Source: Planctomycetota bacterium (lineage in GTDB: Bacteria; Planctomycetota; Phycisphaerae; Phycisphaerales; SM1A02). Taken from it: a stretch of DNA of 35,112 nt. The notes under the pieces were generated by a model, which was given only the letters and a program-made list of their open reading frames with translations, was not told where the DNA came from and made no database searches. This document shows, in pieces, positions 7,943 through 19,576 of the stretch; within the stretch, counting starts at the first letter, position 1; each line of letters begins with the position of its first letter. The stretch lies in the NCBI GenBank assembly GCA_024226535.1, contig JAAELP010000357.1, positions 1 through 35,112 on the forward strand, given 5' to 3'. Made by a program: the position numbers and the translations under genes.

Positions 7943-8575
7943 CTACTCGCCATCAACCGGGGCCGCCACGGACACGGTGGCCGGCCGCAGGATGACCTCG
8001 TCGATACTGAACCCGGGCTGGAGCACGGTGACGATCGTGTTCGGTTCCTGCTCGTCGGTCGGTTCGCGCAGGACGGCCTGGTGGCAGTTGGGATCGAACT
8101 CCTCGCCCGGCTCGGGGGTGATCTCGACCACGTCGAGCTGGTCGAGCGTCTTCTTGAACTCGGCTTGGATGATCCCGACGCCGTCCATGAGCTGCTCGGT
8201 CGTGATCTCCGCGGCATCCTGCCCGAGCGCGAGCGCCACGTGATCGAGCAGCGGAAGGAACGCGCGAATGACGTGGCAGATCGCCTCGCACCGGATTCGT
8301 TGTTCGTTCTCCGTCGCGCGGCGCTGGTAGTTGGCGTAGTCGGCGAGGGCGCGCTGGCGGGCGGCGATCGCTTCGGCGAGCGACGCCTGGAGTTCCTCGA
8401 CGAGTTGCTGAGTGTCCTCGGACATCTGCTCGGCGACGTCGTCCGCCGTCTCGTCCGCTGAATCGGCGTCGTCGCCGTCGGCGAAGAACTCCTCCTCCAC
8501 CTCCGACGCGGTGTCGGAGAGGTCGAAGCTGCCGTCCTCGAGCTGTCCCGGTGCGATTTCCTTGCGCTCAGGCAT
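7943..8575 (-). CDS. grpE: Nucleotide exchange factor GrpE
   Basis: GrpE releases ADP from DnaK during its folding cycle. With the ATG at 8575 the protein has 210 aa: an acidic disordered N-terminus, a long dimerising coiled coil (ELQASLAEAIAARQRALADY and onward, with NYQRRATENEQ), and the C-terminal beta domain ending GFSIDEVILRPATVSVA. This ATG is preferred over an in-frame start at 8614 because it lies 10 nt after the dnaJ stop and is preceded by TGAGG at a proper distance; the upstream start would overlap dnaJ. No dnaK is present in this window, so its partner is encoded elsewhere. Confidence 0.95.
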   Translation of the reverse strand: MPERKEIAPGQLEDGSFDLSDTASEVEEEFFADGDDADSADETADDVAEQMSEDTQQLVEELQASLAEAIAARQRALADYANYQRRATENEQRIRCEAICHVIRAFLPLLDHVALALGQDAAEITTEQLMDGVGIIQAEFKKTLDQLDVVEITPEPGEEFDPNCHQAVLREPTDEQEPNTIVTVLQPGFSIDEVILRPATVSVAAPVDGE

Positions 8576-8585
8576 GTTCTCGGCC

Positions 8586-9831
<1,246 letters not shown>

Positions 9832-9861
9832 TTATCGAAGGTCGATCTCGCTTCACGCGGA

Positions 9862-11472
<1,611 letters not shown>

Positions 11473-11525
11473 GGTGGTCTTCTTCTCGCGGGGGGGATTC
11501 ACCCCGGGGGTAGGAGCGGTCTCGT

Positions 11526-11816
11526 TCAGCCCTCGATCACGCCGAGCAGCTCGCTCTCGCGGAGAATGAGGTGCGGCGCGTTCTTGATCTCGATCTCGGT
11601 GCCCGAGTACTTGCCGTAGACGACGGTGTCGCCCTTGCGCACGGACGGCTTCACGCGCTCGCCGTTGTCGAGCAGCTTGCCAGGACCGGTCGCGACGACC
11701 TTGCCCTGCATCGGCTTCTCCTTCGCCGACTCCGGCAGGTAGATGCCGCTGGCGGTCTTGGTCTCGGGCTCCACGGGCTTGACGAGAATGCGGTCTTCAA
11801 GCGGTTTGACGGCCAT
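11526..11816 (-). CDS. groES: 10-kDa co-chaperonin GroES
   Basis: GroES caps the GroEL cavity. At 96 aa it has standard length. The opening MAVKPLEDRILVKP, the mobile loop ETKTASGIYLP that contacts GroEL, and the roof and C-terminal parts GKVVATGPGK and GDTVVYGKYSGTEI are all typical. The start is supported by TTGGAGATCGACATCA upstream. It is the only groES visible and lies between two groEL genes on the same strand, so both chaperonins probably share it. Confidence 0.98.
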   Translation of the reverse strand: MAVKPLEDRILVKPVEPETKTASGIYLPESAKEKPMQGKVVATGPGKLLDNGERVKPSVRKGDTVVYGKYSGTEIEIKNAPHLILRESELLGVIEG

Positions 11817-11870
11817 TGATGTCGATCTCCAAGTGAGTTTCTGTTTGGTGTGTTCGTTGTTCGTCGGCGG

Positions 11871-13583
<1,713 letters not shown>

Positions 13584-13825
13584 GAGCGGTTCTCCTAACG
13601 GGCTTCGTGTTGGGTCCCGGCCCGACGCGGCGACCGCGCGAGACCAGGGACGGGCACTCTCTCTTCAAAGCCCGCGCCAACCGGTCCGCGAGCGACGATC
13701 GACCCGAAATCCCTCTTGGGCAAGGCGTTAGCGAGGCTCGCCGAGGCCGGGGCCGTGGCGCGGTCCTGTCAGCGACCCGGTGGGTACCGCCTTCGACTGC
13801 CAAGCTGGCAGGCAGGAGGCGATCC
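13584..13825 (-). promoter_or_regulatory. Leader and presumed promoter region of the chaperonin cluster
   Basis: These 242 bases hold no gene. They lie between the end of the zinc-ribbon membrane gene and the first groEL, both on the minus strand. A small hairpin CTGCCA/TGGCAG lies near 13798-13812 without a T-run. The minus strand CTTTGAA around 13665-13671 followed by CCCGTCCCT loosely resembles sigma-32 promoters. No TTAGCACTC-N9-GAGTGCTAA (CIRCE) is present. A promoter is expected here from gene order, but I cannot place it firmly. Confidence 0.35.
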
Positions 13826-14755
13826 TCACGTGTCCTCGTCCGGCGGCGTCAGCAGTTCCTCGTACGTCGGCGGCGGACGTCGCAGCGAGCGACGGATCCA
13901 CCACGCGTTGAGCATGAGGTACGCCTCGCCGACCACCAGCATGAGGGCGCTGATCCAGATGACGGCGATCCCGATCGCCCGCAGCCCCTCGTGGTGCCAG
14001 GTCAGCCCGAACATCGCAAGCACCTCGCCCGCCCCGATGCCGATGACGGCGGCGATCAGCTCACGGGTCCCCTGCCGTCCCCCCTGCGCAGTCCGGTACT
14101 CCCGGCTCCGCCGCCCGATCGCCCCGAACACGCCGCGAAGACCGAGGAGCGTGAGGGAGAGCGAGGCCACCAGCGACACCCGCAGCACGGCCTGGGCGAT
14201 CGCCGCCTGCGTGACACCGACTGGCCCGCCGCCGGTGACGAACGCACCGAGCGAGGCGACCACGGCGAGACCCGCGCAGGCTACGAGTCCGAGGAGCATC
14301 AGCCAGATGTCACCCCAGACCGCGATCTGCTGCTGCTTGCCGCGCGGCGGCGCGAGCTTGAGCACGGCCCGTGTCGCCGCCAACGCGATGACCGCGGCGA
14401 CCAGCGTCAGCCATCTCGGTGTCCAGTGCGACCAGGCGACGGCGCCGGGCGGCTGGAGGGCGTCGAGCCGCAGCGCGGCGGGACGGATGAGCAGCAGGAC
14501 GGTGCCGACGCTCAGGCTCACGGTAAGCCAGAGCAAGGCGTTGCCCACGCCGCGGGGGTTGGTCATATCCGGGAGGCGGTGCGAAGCGGGATCGACGGCG
14601 ACCTGGATCGAGTACCGCGTCGCGAACCCGCACTCGGGACAGTACCCGTCTACGTGGAGACCGCGCAGGTCGTACCCGCACCGTGCGCAGGGGATCGACC
14701 GGGCGATCGGCGCGCCGTCGCCTCCCGGTGGCCTGGGCTCGGTTTCGTGCTCCAC
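13826..14755 (-). CDS. Zinc-ribbon membrane protein with about six transmembrane helices, function unknown
   Basis: The product has 309 aa when started at the GTG at 14755, chosen because GGGAG precedes it at about 10 nt and because the frame upstream is low-quality sequence overlapping the divergent gene. The N-terminus carries a zinc ribbon, CARCGYDLRG and CPECG, of a type I associate with planctomycetal membrane proteins. About six hydrophobic helices follow (for example LLWLTVSLSVGTVLLLI, WLTLVAAVIALAATRAV, IWLMLLGLVACAGLAVV and IAVIWISALMLVVG). The C-terminus RRPPPTYEELLTPPDEDT is acidic and Pro-rich. I do not recognise a family function. It is divergent from moxR. Confidence 0.75.
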   Translation of the reverse strand: MEHETEPRPPGGDGAPIARSIPCARCGYDLRGLHVDGYCPECGFATRYSIQVAVDPASHRLPDMTNPRGVGNALLWLTVSLSVGTVLLLIRPAALRLDALQPPGAVAWSHWTPRWLTLVAAVIALAATRAVLKLAPPRGKQQQIAVWGDIWLMLLGLVACAGLAVVASLGAFVTGGGPVGVTQAAIAQAVLRVSLVASLSLTLLGLRGVFGAIGRRSREYRTAQGGRQGTRELIAAVIGIGAGEVLAMFGLTWHHEGLRAIGIAVIWISALMLVVGEAYLMLNAWWIRRSLRRPPPTYEELLTPPDEDT

Positions 14756-14812
14756 GATGCCGCTCCCATCCCCTCCACCGCGTATGCTCCCTTGCACTTC
14801 CGAAGAGGCTCT

Positions 14813-14818
14813 TATACT
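14813..14818 (+). promoter_or_regulatory. Candidate -10 box (TATACT) of moxR
   Basis: TATACT is one base off the TATAAT consensus. TTGCAC at 14792-14797 could be the -35 box, but the spacer is only 15 nt. The hexamer ends 13 nt before the ATG at 14832, which would leave a leader of about 6-7 nt. GGGTGG just before the ATG might still act as a short ribosome binding site. Confidence 0.45.
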
Positions 14819-14831
14819 CGATCCCGGGTGG

Positions 14832-15776
14832 ATGCCGACGCCGATGGCCACCGACGCCCTCCAACGCCTGCGCGACGCGATCACCTCGGTCTACATGGGC
14901 AACACCGCGGCCGCCGATCGTGTGATCGTCTGCCTGCTCGCGCGGGGCCACATCCTCGTCGAGGACGTGCCGGGCGTGGGCAAGACCGTGCTCGCCAGCG
15001 CGCTCGCGCGCTCGATCGAGTGCACGTTCGCCCGGATCCAGTGCACGCCCGACCTGCTGCCGTCGGACATCATCGGGATCACGATCTACGACCGGGAGTC
15101 CAAGGAGTTCCAGTTCAAGCCGGGCCCCGTCTTCCACAACGTGATCGTGGCCGACGAGATCAACCGCACGACGCCACGCACGCAGTCGGCGCTGCTGGAG
15201 GCGATGAGCGAAACGTCGATCTCCGTGGACGGCAACACGTACCCGCTGCCCCAGCCGTTCATGGTCGTGGCCACGCAGAATCCCTACGAGTTCGAAGGCA
15301 CATACTTCCTGCCCGAGAACCAGCTCGACCGGTTCCTCATGCGCATCAGCCTCGGGTACCCCGCTCCGGACGACGAAGCGCGGATCATCGAGATGCAGCC
15401 GGCGCGCACCACGCTCACCCAGCTCACGCCGGTCATGACCAGCGCGGAGGTGGCGGCGCTCCAGGAACGCACGGACGACGTGCGCATGGATCCGGCCCTC
15501 GTGGACTACGTCATCGCGCTGGCGTCGGCGACGCGCGGCAATGACGATCTCCAGGTCGGCGTCAGCCCCCGCGGCGCGCTCGCGCTCGCCCAGGCCGCGC
15601 GAGCCACGGCCGTGGTCCACGACCGCGACTACTGCGTGCCGGAGGACATCGTCTCCAACGTCATCCCCGTCTGCGCGCACCGCGTGATCTCGAAGACCTA
15701 CATGCACGCGGGCGACACGCTCTCGGCGCGACGCATCATCCAGCAGGTTCTCGAGACGGTCCCGAGCCCTGCCTAG
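14832..15776 (+). CDS. MoxR-family AAA+ ATPase
   Basis: The product has 314 aa, the usual MoxR size. Walker A GVGKT is at residues 48-52 (EDVPGVGKTVLA), Walker B is VIVADEINRT, and the sensor region follows (TQNPYEFEGTYFLPENQLDRFLM), then a lid domain with the GVSPRGALALAQAARA motif. MoxR ATPases act as chaperones that assemble or activate partner complexes, usually together with DUF58 and von Willebrand A proteins encoded next door. No such partners are here: the next gene encodes an unrelated five-helix membrane protein, so its target is unknown. The start at 14832 (MPTPMATDALQRLRD) is set by the near promoter; 14844 is an alternative ATG. Confidence 0.93.
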   Translation: MPTPMATDALQRLRDAITSVYMGNTAAADRVIVCLLARGHILVEDVPGVGKTVLASALARSIECTFARIQCTPDLLPSDIIGITIYDRESKEFQFKPGPVFHNVIVADEINRTTPRTQSALLEAMSETSISVDGNTYPLPQPFMVVATQNPYEFEGTYFLPENQLDRFLMRISLGYPAPDDEARIIEMQPARTTLTQLTPVMTSAEVAALQERTDDVRMDPALVDYVIALASATRGNDDLQVGVSPRGALALAQAARATAVVHDRDYCVPEDIVSNVIPVCAHRVISKTYMHAGDTLSARRIIQQVLETVPSPA

Positions 15777-15879
15777 CGGCGCACGAAGGACGACGCTCCC
15801 CGCACCATTCCCCGCCGGAGTTCGGCTTCGGAAGCATCCCGGTGCGACCGATAGTTGAGTAGTCTTAACGCCCGAGCCC

Positions 15880-16818
15880 ATGCCCAACCTCACCCACAAC
15901 CCGCCCCGACCGAGCCGACCTCCGGGGAAGCTGCTGCTCGTGCGGCAGCCGGTCAAGTCGGTGCGCCGCGGCGATCATGCCGACCCGATGCCGCTGCGTC
16001 TCGCGCTCGGGGTGATCGTGGCGTTGGGCGTTCTGCTCGCCGTGTGGCTGATCGGACACGTCGGATTCCGGCTCGGCTTCGCGCCGATCGTCCGCGTGCC
16101 GGAGCTGACCGGCGAGCCGGGCGCCGACCTCGCCGCCGGCACGCGCGTGCTCATCGAGGTGCCGCGGGTCATCTTCCGGGCGGGGCTCGCCGAGCCGTTC
16201 TGGCTCATGCTCGCGTTCGCGATGATCGCCCTGCCCGCGGCGGGGCTCGCCGCGGCGCGACCCCGAACACCGGGCGGCCCCCGCCAGGAACCGGCGATCG
16301 CCGCGATCGCGGCCTCCGGAGCGATCGCGGCGATGCTCAACGGCGCCGCCCTGATCTGGTGGACGGGCTCAGCGATGCGCACGGGCCTGATCCGAATGCT
16401 CCCGCTCGACCCCGCCGCCGCACCGGCGTGGTACGCCGACCTCCAGATCGCGGCGGGACTCGACGTGCTCGCGGTCGTGGCCGCGGCGCTGTGGGTCGTG
16501 CTCGTGATGCGTCTTCCGGTGGCGCTGTGGCTTCGATCGATCGCCGCCACCACCGCGTTCTTCAGCCTCGTCGTCGTGCTCGTGGCGATGTCGATCAGCA
16601 CCGTCACCGCGACGCAGACCGGGGCGCGTCGTTCTCTCTGCCAGGTCGACGACCTGAGCGGACCGCGCAGCGTTCTGCTGGGCTCGACCCCGCACCACCT
16701 CGTGCTGCTGACGGCATACGACGACGATGCCCTGATCCAGCTTCGCAGCCAGCGAGAGTCGCTGACGGTGATGGGCGAGGAGTCGATCGTGGGGTACCTC
16801 GAGCAGGCGGTCGAGTAG
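15880..16818 (+). CDS. Five-helix membrane protein of unknown function
   Basis: The product has 312 aa. A basic, Pro-rich N-terminus of about 35 residues is followed by five hydrophobic stretches (LRLALGVIVALGVLLAVWLI, FWLMLAFAMIALPAAGLA, AAIAASGAIAAMLNGAALIW, VLAVVAAALWVVLVMRLP and FFSLVVVLVAMSISTV) and then a soluble C-terminal segment of about 85 residues that ends EESIVGYLEQAVE. I do not recognise a family. It lies 103 bp after moxR on the same strand with no terminator seen between, so it could be cotranscribed. The ATG has no Shine-Dalgarno sequence. Its 3' end is convergent with the PH-domain gene, with 8 bp between stops. Confidence 0.7.
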   Translation: MPNLTHNPPRPSRPPGKLLLVRQPVKSVRRGDHADPMPLRLALGVIVALGVLLAVWLIGHVGFRLGFAPIVRVPELTGEPGADLAAGTRVLIEVPRVIFRAGLAEPFWLMLAFAMIALPAAGLAAARPRTPGGPRQEPAIAAIAASGAIAAMLNGAALIWWTGSAMRTGLIRMLPLDPAAAPAWYADLQIAAGLDVLAVVAAALWVVLVMRLPVALWLRSIAATTAFFSLVVVLVAMSISTVTATQTGARRSLCQVDDLSGPRSVLLGSTPHHLVLLTAYDDDALIQLRSQRESLTVMGEESIVGYLEQAVE

Positions 16819-16826
16819 CGCCGATC

Positions 16827-17417
16827 CTAGCTCCGCGGTCCCTTCGTCCCCCCGTAGCGCTCGATTGCCTCCACGACGACTTTGTGCACCGCGAAGGGGC
16901 GGCGCAGCATCACCCAGAACGCCTCGAAGACGTCGCTGCCGGCGGTCGCGAAGCCGATCGTTCCCAGCCCGAAGAGCCGCTCGCGCACGCGCGAGAACAC
17001 GCTCGTGTGCTGGATCGCGGACAACTGTGTCTGGAAGATCGACACCCGGAGCACACCCAGGCGTCGAATGAGACGCCGGTCGGTGAGGACGTAGATGCGG
17101 CTGTACCACTCCAGCGTCTGCCAGCCGAGCCGGATCGCGGCGAGCGCAACGCCGAGCATGAACGCCTGCGTATCCGTCCACGGCACCCATGACTGCCAGC
17201 GCGAGAGGTACGCGGCGAGGAAGGTCAGCAGCGCGACGAACACCACCGTGTTCGCGCAGGCAAGCGGGATGTAGAGCAGGCTCGGCCGCAGGAGGAGGAT
17301 CACCACCTCGTCATCCTGGATCAGCGACTCCGGAAGCAACGCGGCCGCCCGATCCGGCGACAGCGCCTCGATCTCCGAGGATTGGAGGACCCGGTTCCGC
17401 GCCACCCGTGCCGTCAC
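16827..17417 (-). CDS. Membrane-anchored bacterial PH-domain (bPH2/DUF304-like) protein
   Basis: The product has 196 aa when started at the GTG at 17417, which shares its first G with the hpt stop codon (TAGTG), implying translational coupling. Two hydrophobic helices (LLYIPLACANTVVFVALLTFLAAYL and AFMLGVALAAIRLGWQTL) precede a bPH2-type domain: RIYVLTDRRLIRRLGVLRVSIFQ, then QLSAIQHTSVFSRVRERLFGLGTI, the usual order of strands. Such domains are found in membrane proteins of unclear function. Longer reading frames upstream would lie inside hpt and are not used. Confidence 0.8.
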   Translation of the reverse strand: MTARVARNRVLQSSEIEALSPDRAAALLPESLIQDDEVVILLLRPSLLYIPLACANTVVFVALLTFLAAYLSRWQSWVPWTDTQAFMLGVALAAIRLGWQTLEWYSRIYVLTDRRLIRRLGVLRVSIFQTQLSAIQHTSVFSRVRERLFGLGTIGFATAGSDVFEAFWVMLRRPFAVHKVVVEAIERYGGTKGPRS

Positions 17418-18016
17418 TACAGCGCCTTCTGCTTGAGGACCCCGATGTCGGGGAAGTTGCGATAGAGACCGTTGTAGTCGAGCCCGTAGCCGACGACGAA
17501 CTCGTCGGGGATGTCGAACCCGACGTACTCGGCGGGCGTCTCCAGCGCGGGGGGAATCTGCTTGCGCAGCAGCACGCACACGCGCAACGATGCCGGGGCG
17601 AGGCTGGCCACCGCCTTGCGCACGCGCCGGATCGTCGTTCCCGAGTCGAGGATGTCGTCGACGATCAGCACCCACCGCCCGCTCAGGTCAGCGGGCAGGT
17701 TGCCGAGGAGCGGATCGCCCGACGACGACGTCGTGCGCCCCGCGTAGCTGCTCGCGGTCACCACGTCGATTCGCATCCGCTGCGGCAGGTGGCGAATGAG
17801 ATCCGCGACGAAGATGATCGATCCGGTCAGGATCGGCACCAGCGTGATCTCGTCGTGGTCAGTGATCGATTCGAGGTCCTTGCGGATCTGCGCGCCCAGT
17901 TCATGTACGCGTTGCTCGATGCGGCGGCGATCGATGAGCACGCGGTCGATGTCGCTGAGCACGTGGGGCAAGGCGCCGGCCGGAGTCGGTTGGTGATCCA
18001 TCATGAGGGAAGCCAT
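17417..18016 (-). CDS. hpt: Hypoxanthine phosphoribosyltransferase
   Basis: This purine-salvage enzyme converts hypoxanthine or guanine plus PRPP to IMP or GMP. The product has about 199 aa. The PRPP-binding loop VLIVDDILDSGTT and the C-terminal base-binding FVVGYGLDYNGLYRNFPDIGVL are classic for the hypoxanthine type. The ATG at 18016 (MASLMMDHQ) is chosen because it lies one base after the mgtE stop and GAGGT sits 11 nt upstream; ATGs at 18004 and 18001 are possible but lie 23 nt or more from that site. The gene forms a tight unit mgtE-hpt-PH. Confidence 0.93.
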   Translation of the reverse strand: MASLMMDHQPTPAGALPHVLSDIDRVLIDRRRIEQRVHELGAQIRKDLESITDHDEITLVPILTGSIIFVADLIRHLPQRMRIDVVTASSYAGRTTSSSGDPLLGNLPADLSGRWVLIVDDILDSGTTIRRVRKAVASLAPASLRVCVLLRKQIPPALETPAEYVGFDIPDEFVVGYGLDYNGLYRNFPDIGVLKQKAL

Positions 18017-18017
18017 T

Positions 18018-19454
18018 CTACGGGACGACCTCGATCCAACGGGCCATGAACGAGGCGAGACCAAGGAAGGTGGCGAACGCGGCGCCGTCGGTGAGCATGA
18101 TGAGGAAGATCGCCGAGCTTTGGGCGGGATCGGCGCCGAGGCGGCGCATGACGAGCGGGATCGCCGACCCCGCGAGCGTGCCGGCGCCCATCGACGCCGC
18201 CAGCGCCACCCCGGCCACCAGCCCGATCTGCCAGCTGGCGCCGCTGACCACCAAGGATGCGATCGCCACGACCCCGAAGATGATGAGTCCCACCGCGAGG
18301 CCGTTGAGCAACCCCACCGCCCCCTCTCGGGCGAGCAGCGGCCAGACGCGCTCTCGTCGCACCTCGTCGAGGACGATTCCGCGCAGCGTCACCGCGAGCG
18401 CCTGGTGTCCGGCGTTGCCGACGGTCGCCGCGATCACCGGCATGAGCACCGCGACGATCCAGTGATCCCGGATCAGATCCTCGTAGAAGACGATCACCAC
18501 CGCGGCGCCGAGGGTGAGGAACAGGCTGGTCACGAGCCACTTGAGGCGCCCGCGGATCTTCTCGCCGATGTGAGAGTAGACCGCCTCCTCGGCGCCGGCG
18601 CCGACGATCTTCTGCACGTCCTCGGTCTGCTCCTCCCGGATGATGTCGATCACGTCGTCCACGGTGACGATGCCGAGAAGCCGATCGCCGTCGTCCACGA
18701 CCGGCAGCATCGAGAGGTCGTACCGGTCGAACTCGCGCGCGACCTCCTCGCGGTCGAGATCGGCCCGGATCATCTTCGCCGTCGTCTCCATCAGGTCCGC
18801 GACCCTGGTCTGCGATCGGCCGAGCAGCAACGCCCGCAGGCCCACCGTGCCCACGAGGCGCTGCTGGACATCGGTGACGGGGAGGTAGTTGACGTCCTCC
18901 GGAATCTTGCTGGCGCGGATGACCTCCGTCGCCTCCGAGACGGTCATGTCGTCGCGGCAGGAGATGAAGTTGGTGGTCATGAGACCGGCCGCGGTCTCCT
19001 CGTCGTAGGCGACCAGCCGGCGGAGGATCACCGAGGCGGCGGCGGGCACCTCGCGGATGATCGCCTCGCGCAGATCTTCGTCGTCGAGCTGCTGGAGGAG
19101 GTCCGCCGCGTCGTCGGGCGCCATGAGCTGGATGAGGCGCGCGGCGTAGTCGACGCGGTCCTCGTCGCGAAGGTCCTCGATGACGCCTTCGGCGAGCGGC
19201 CCTTCCATCTCCGCGAGCGCCTCGGCGGCGGCGCGCTCGTCCATCGCGACGAGCACGTCGACGGCCTCCTGCTCCTCGATCTGCTCGAGGGTGTCGGCCG
19301 CGTCCGCCGCTTCCTGGCGCTGGACCGCCTCGGCAAGTACCGGCACGTCGATGGAGTGCTCGAGAAGACGCGCGACCTGGCGATCCTCCGGCGACTCGTC
19401 GCCGGCGGCCTCGATCTGCGGCTCGTCGTGGGTCTGGTCCTCGCGGTCGGGCAT
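18018..19454 (-). CDS. mgtE: Magnesium transporter MgtE
   Basis: This Mg2+ channel/transporter of the inner membrane has 478 aa. Parts in order: an acidic N-terminal MgtE_N superhelical domain (repeats such as DAADLLQQLDDEDLREAI), two CBS domains that sense cytoplasmic Mg2+ (including LLGIVTVDDVIDIIREE), then five transmembrane helices with the pore signatures ATVGNAGHQAL and FLIMLTDGAAFATFLG, which keep the conserved pore Asp. I prefer the ATG at 19454 over a GTG at 19478 because TACACT lies 9 nt upstream of it as a likely -10 box, and that hexamer would be inside the coding region of the longer form. Divergent from folC. Confidence 0.94.
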   Translation of the reverse strand: MPDREDQTHDEPQIEAAGDESPEDRQVARLLEHSIDVPVLAEAVQRQEAADAADTLEQIEEQEAVDVLVAMDERAAAEALAEMEGPLAEGVIEDLRDEDRVDYAARLIQLMAPDDAADLLQQLDDEDLREAIIREVPAAASVILRRLVAYDEETAAGLMTTNFISCRDDMTVSEATEVIRASKIPEDVNYLPVTDVQQRLVGTVGLRALLLGRSQTRVADLMETTAKMIRADLDREEVAREFDRYDLSMLPVVDDGDRLLGIVTVDDVIDIIREEQTEDVQKIVGAGAEEAVYSHIGEKIRGRLKWLVTSLFLTLGAAVVIVFYEDLIRDHWIVAVLMPVIAATVGNAGHQALAVTLRGIVLDEVRRERVWPLLAREGAVGLLNGLAVGLIIFGVVAIASLVVSGASWQIGLVAGVALAASMGAGTLAGSAIPLVMRRLGADPAQSSAIFLIMLTDGAAFATFLGLASFMARWIEVVP

Positions 19455-19463
19455 GGACGGCGG

Positions 19464-19469
19464 AGTGTA
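19464..19469 (-). promoter_or_regulatory. Candidate -10 box (TACACT) of mgtE, leaderless type
   Basis: TACACT is followed by nine bases (CCGCCGTCC) and the ATG at 19454. CAGACG at an 18-nt distance could be a weak -35 box. No ribosome binding site intervenes. The same hexamer precedes folC and der in nearly the same position. Confidence 0.5.
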
Positions 19470-19539
19470 CCCGCTCACGACGCGGTCCGTCTGCCCTGCT
19501 TCATAAGTGCCGTCATATAAGTAACTTACAACCTCTCAT

Positions 19540-19568
19540 TTGAACCGCTTTTTCCCGCGTGCTACACT
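19540..19568 (+). promoter_or_regulatory. Sigma-70-type promoter of folC with leaderless geometry
   Basis: TTGAAC (19540-19545), a 17-nt spacer and TACACT (19563-19568) make the best promoter in the window. Eight C-rich bases separate the -10 box from the ATG at 19577, so transcription should begin at or within about two bases of the start codon. There is no Shine-Dalgarno sequence. Confidence 0.75.
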
Positions 19569-19576
19569 TCCCCCCC

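Noticed and set aside
13584..13825. CIRCE/HrcA operator before the chaperonin genes
   Set aside because: Neither half of TTAGCACTC-N9-GAGTGCTAA is present with the right partner; GAGTGCCC occurs once without a matching left half.
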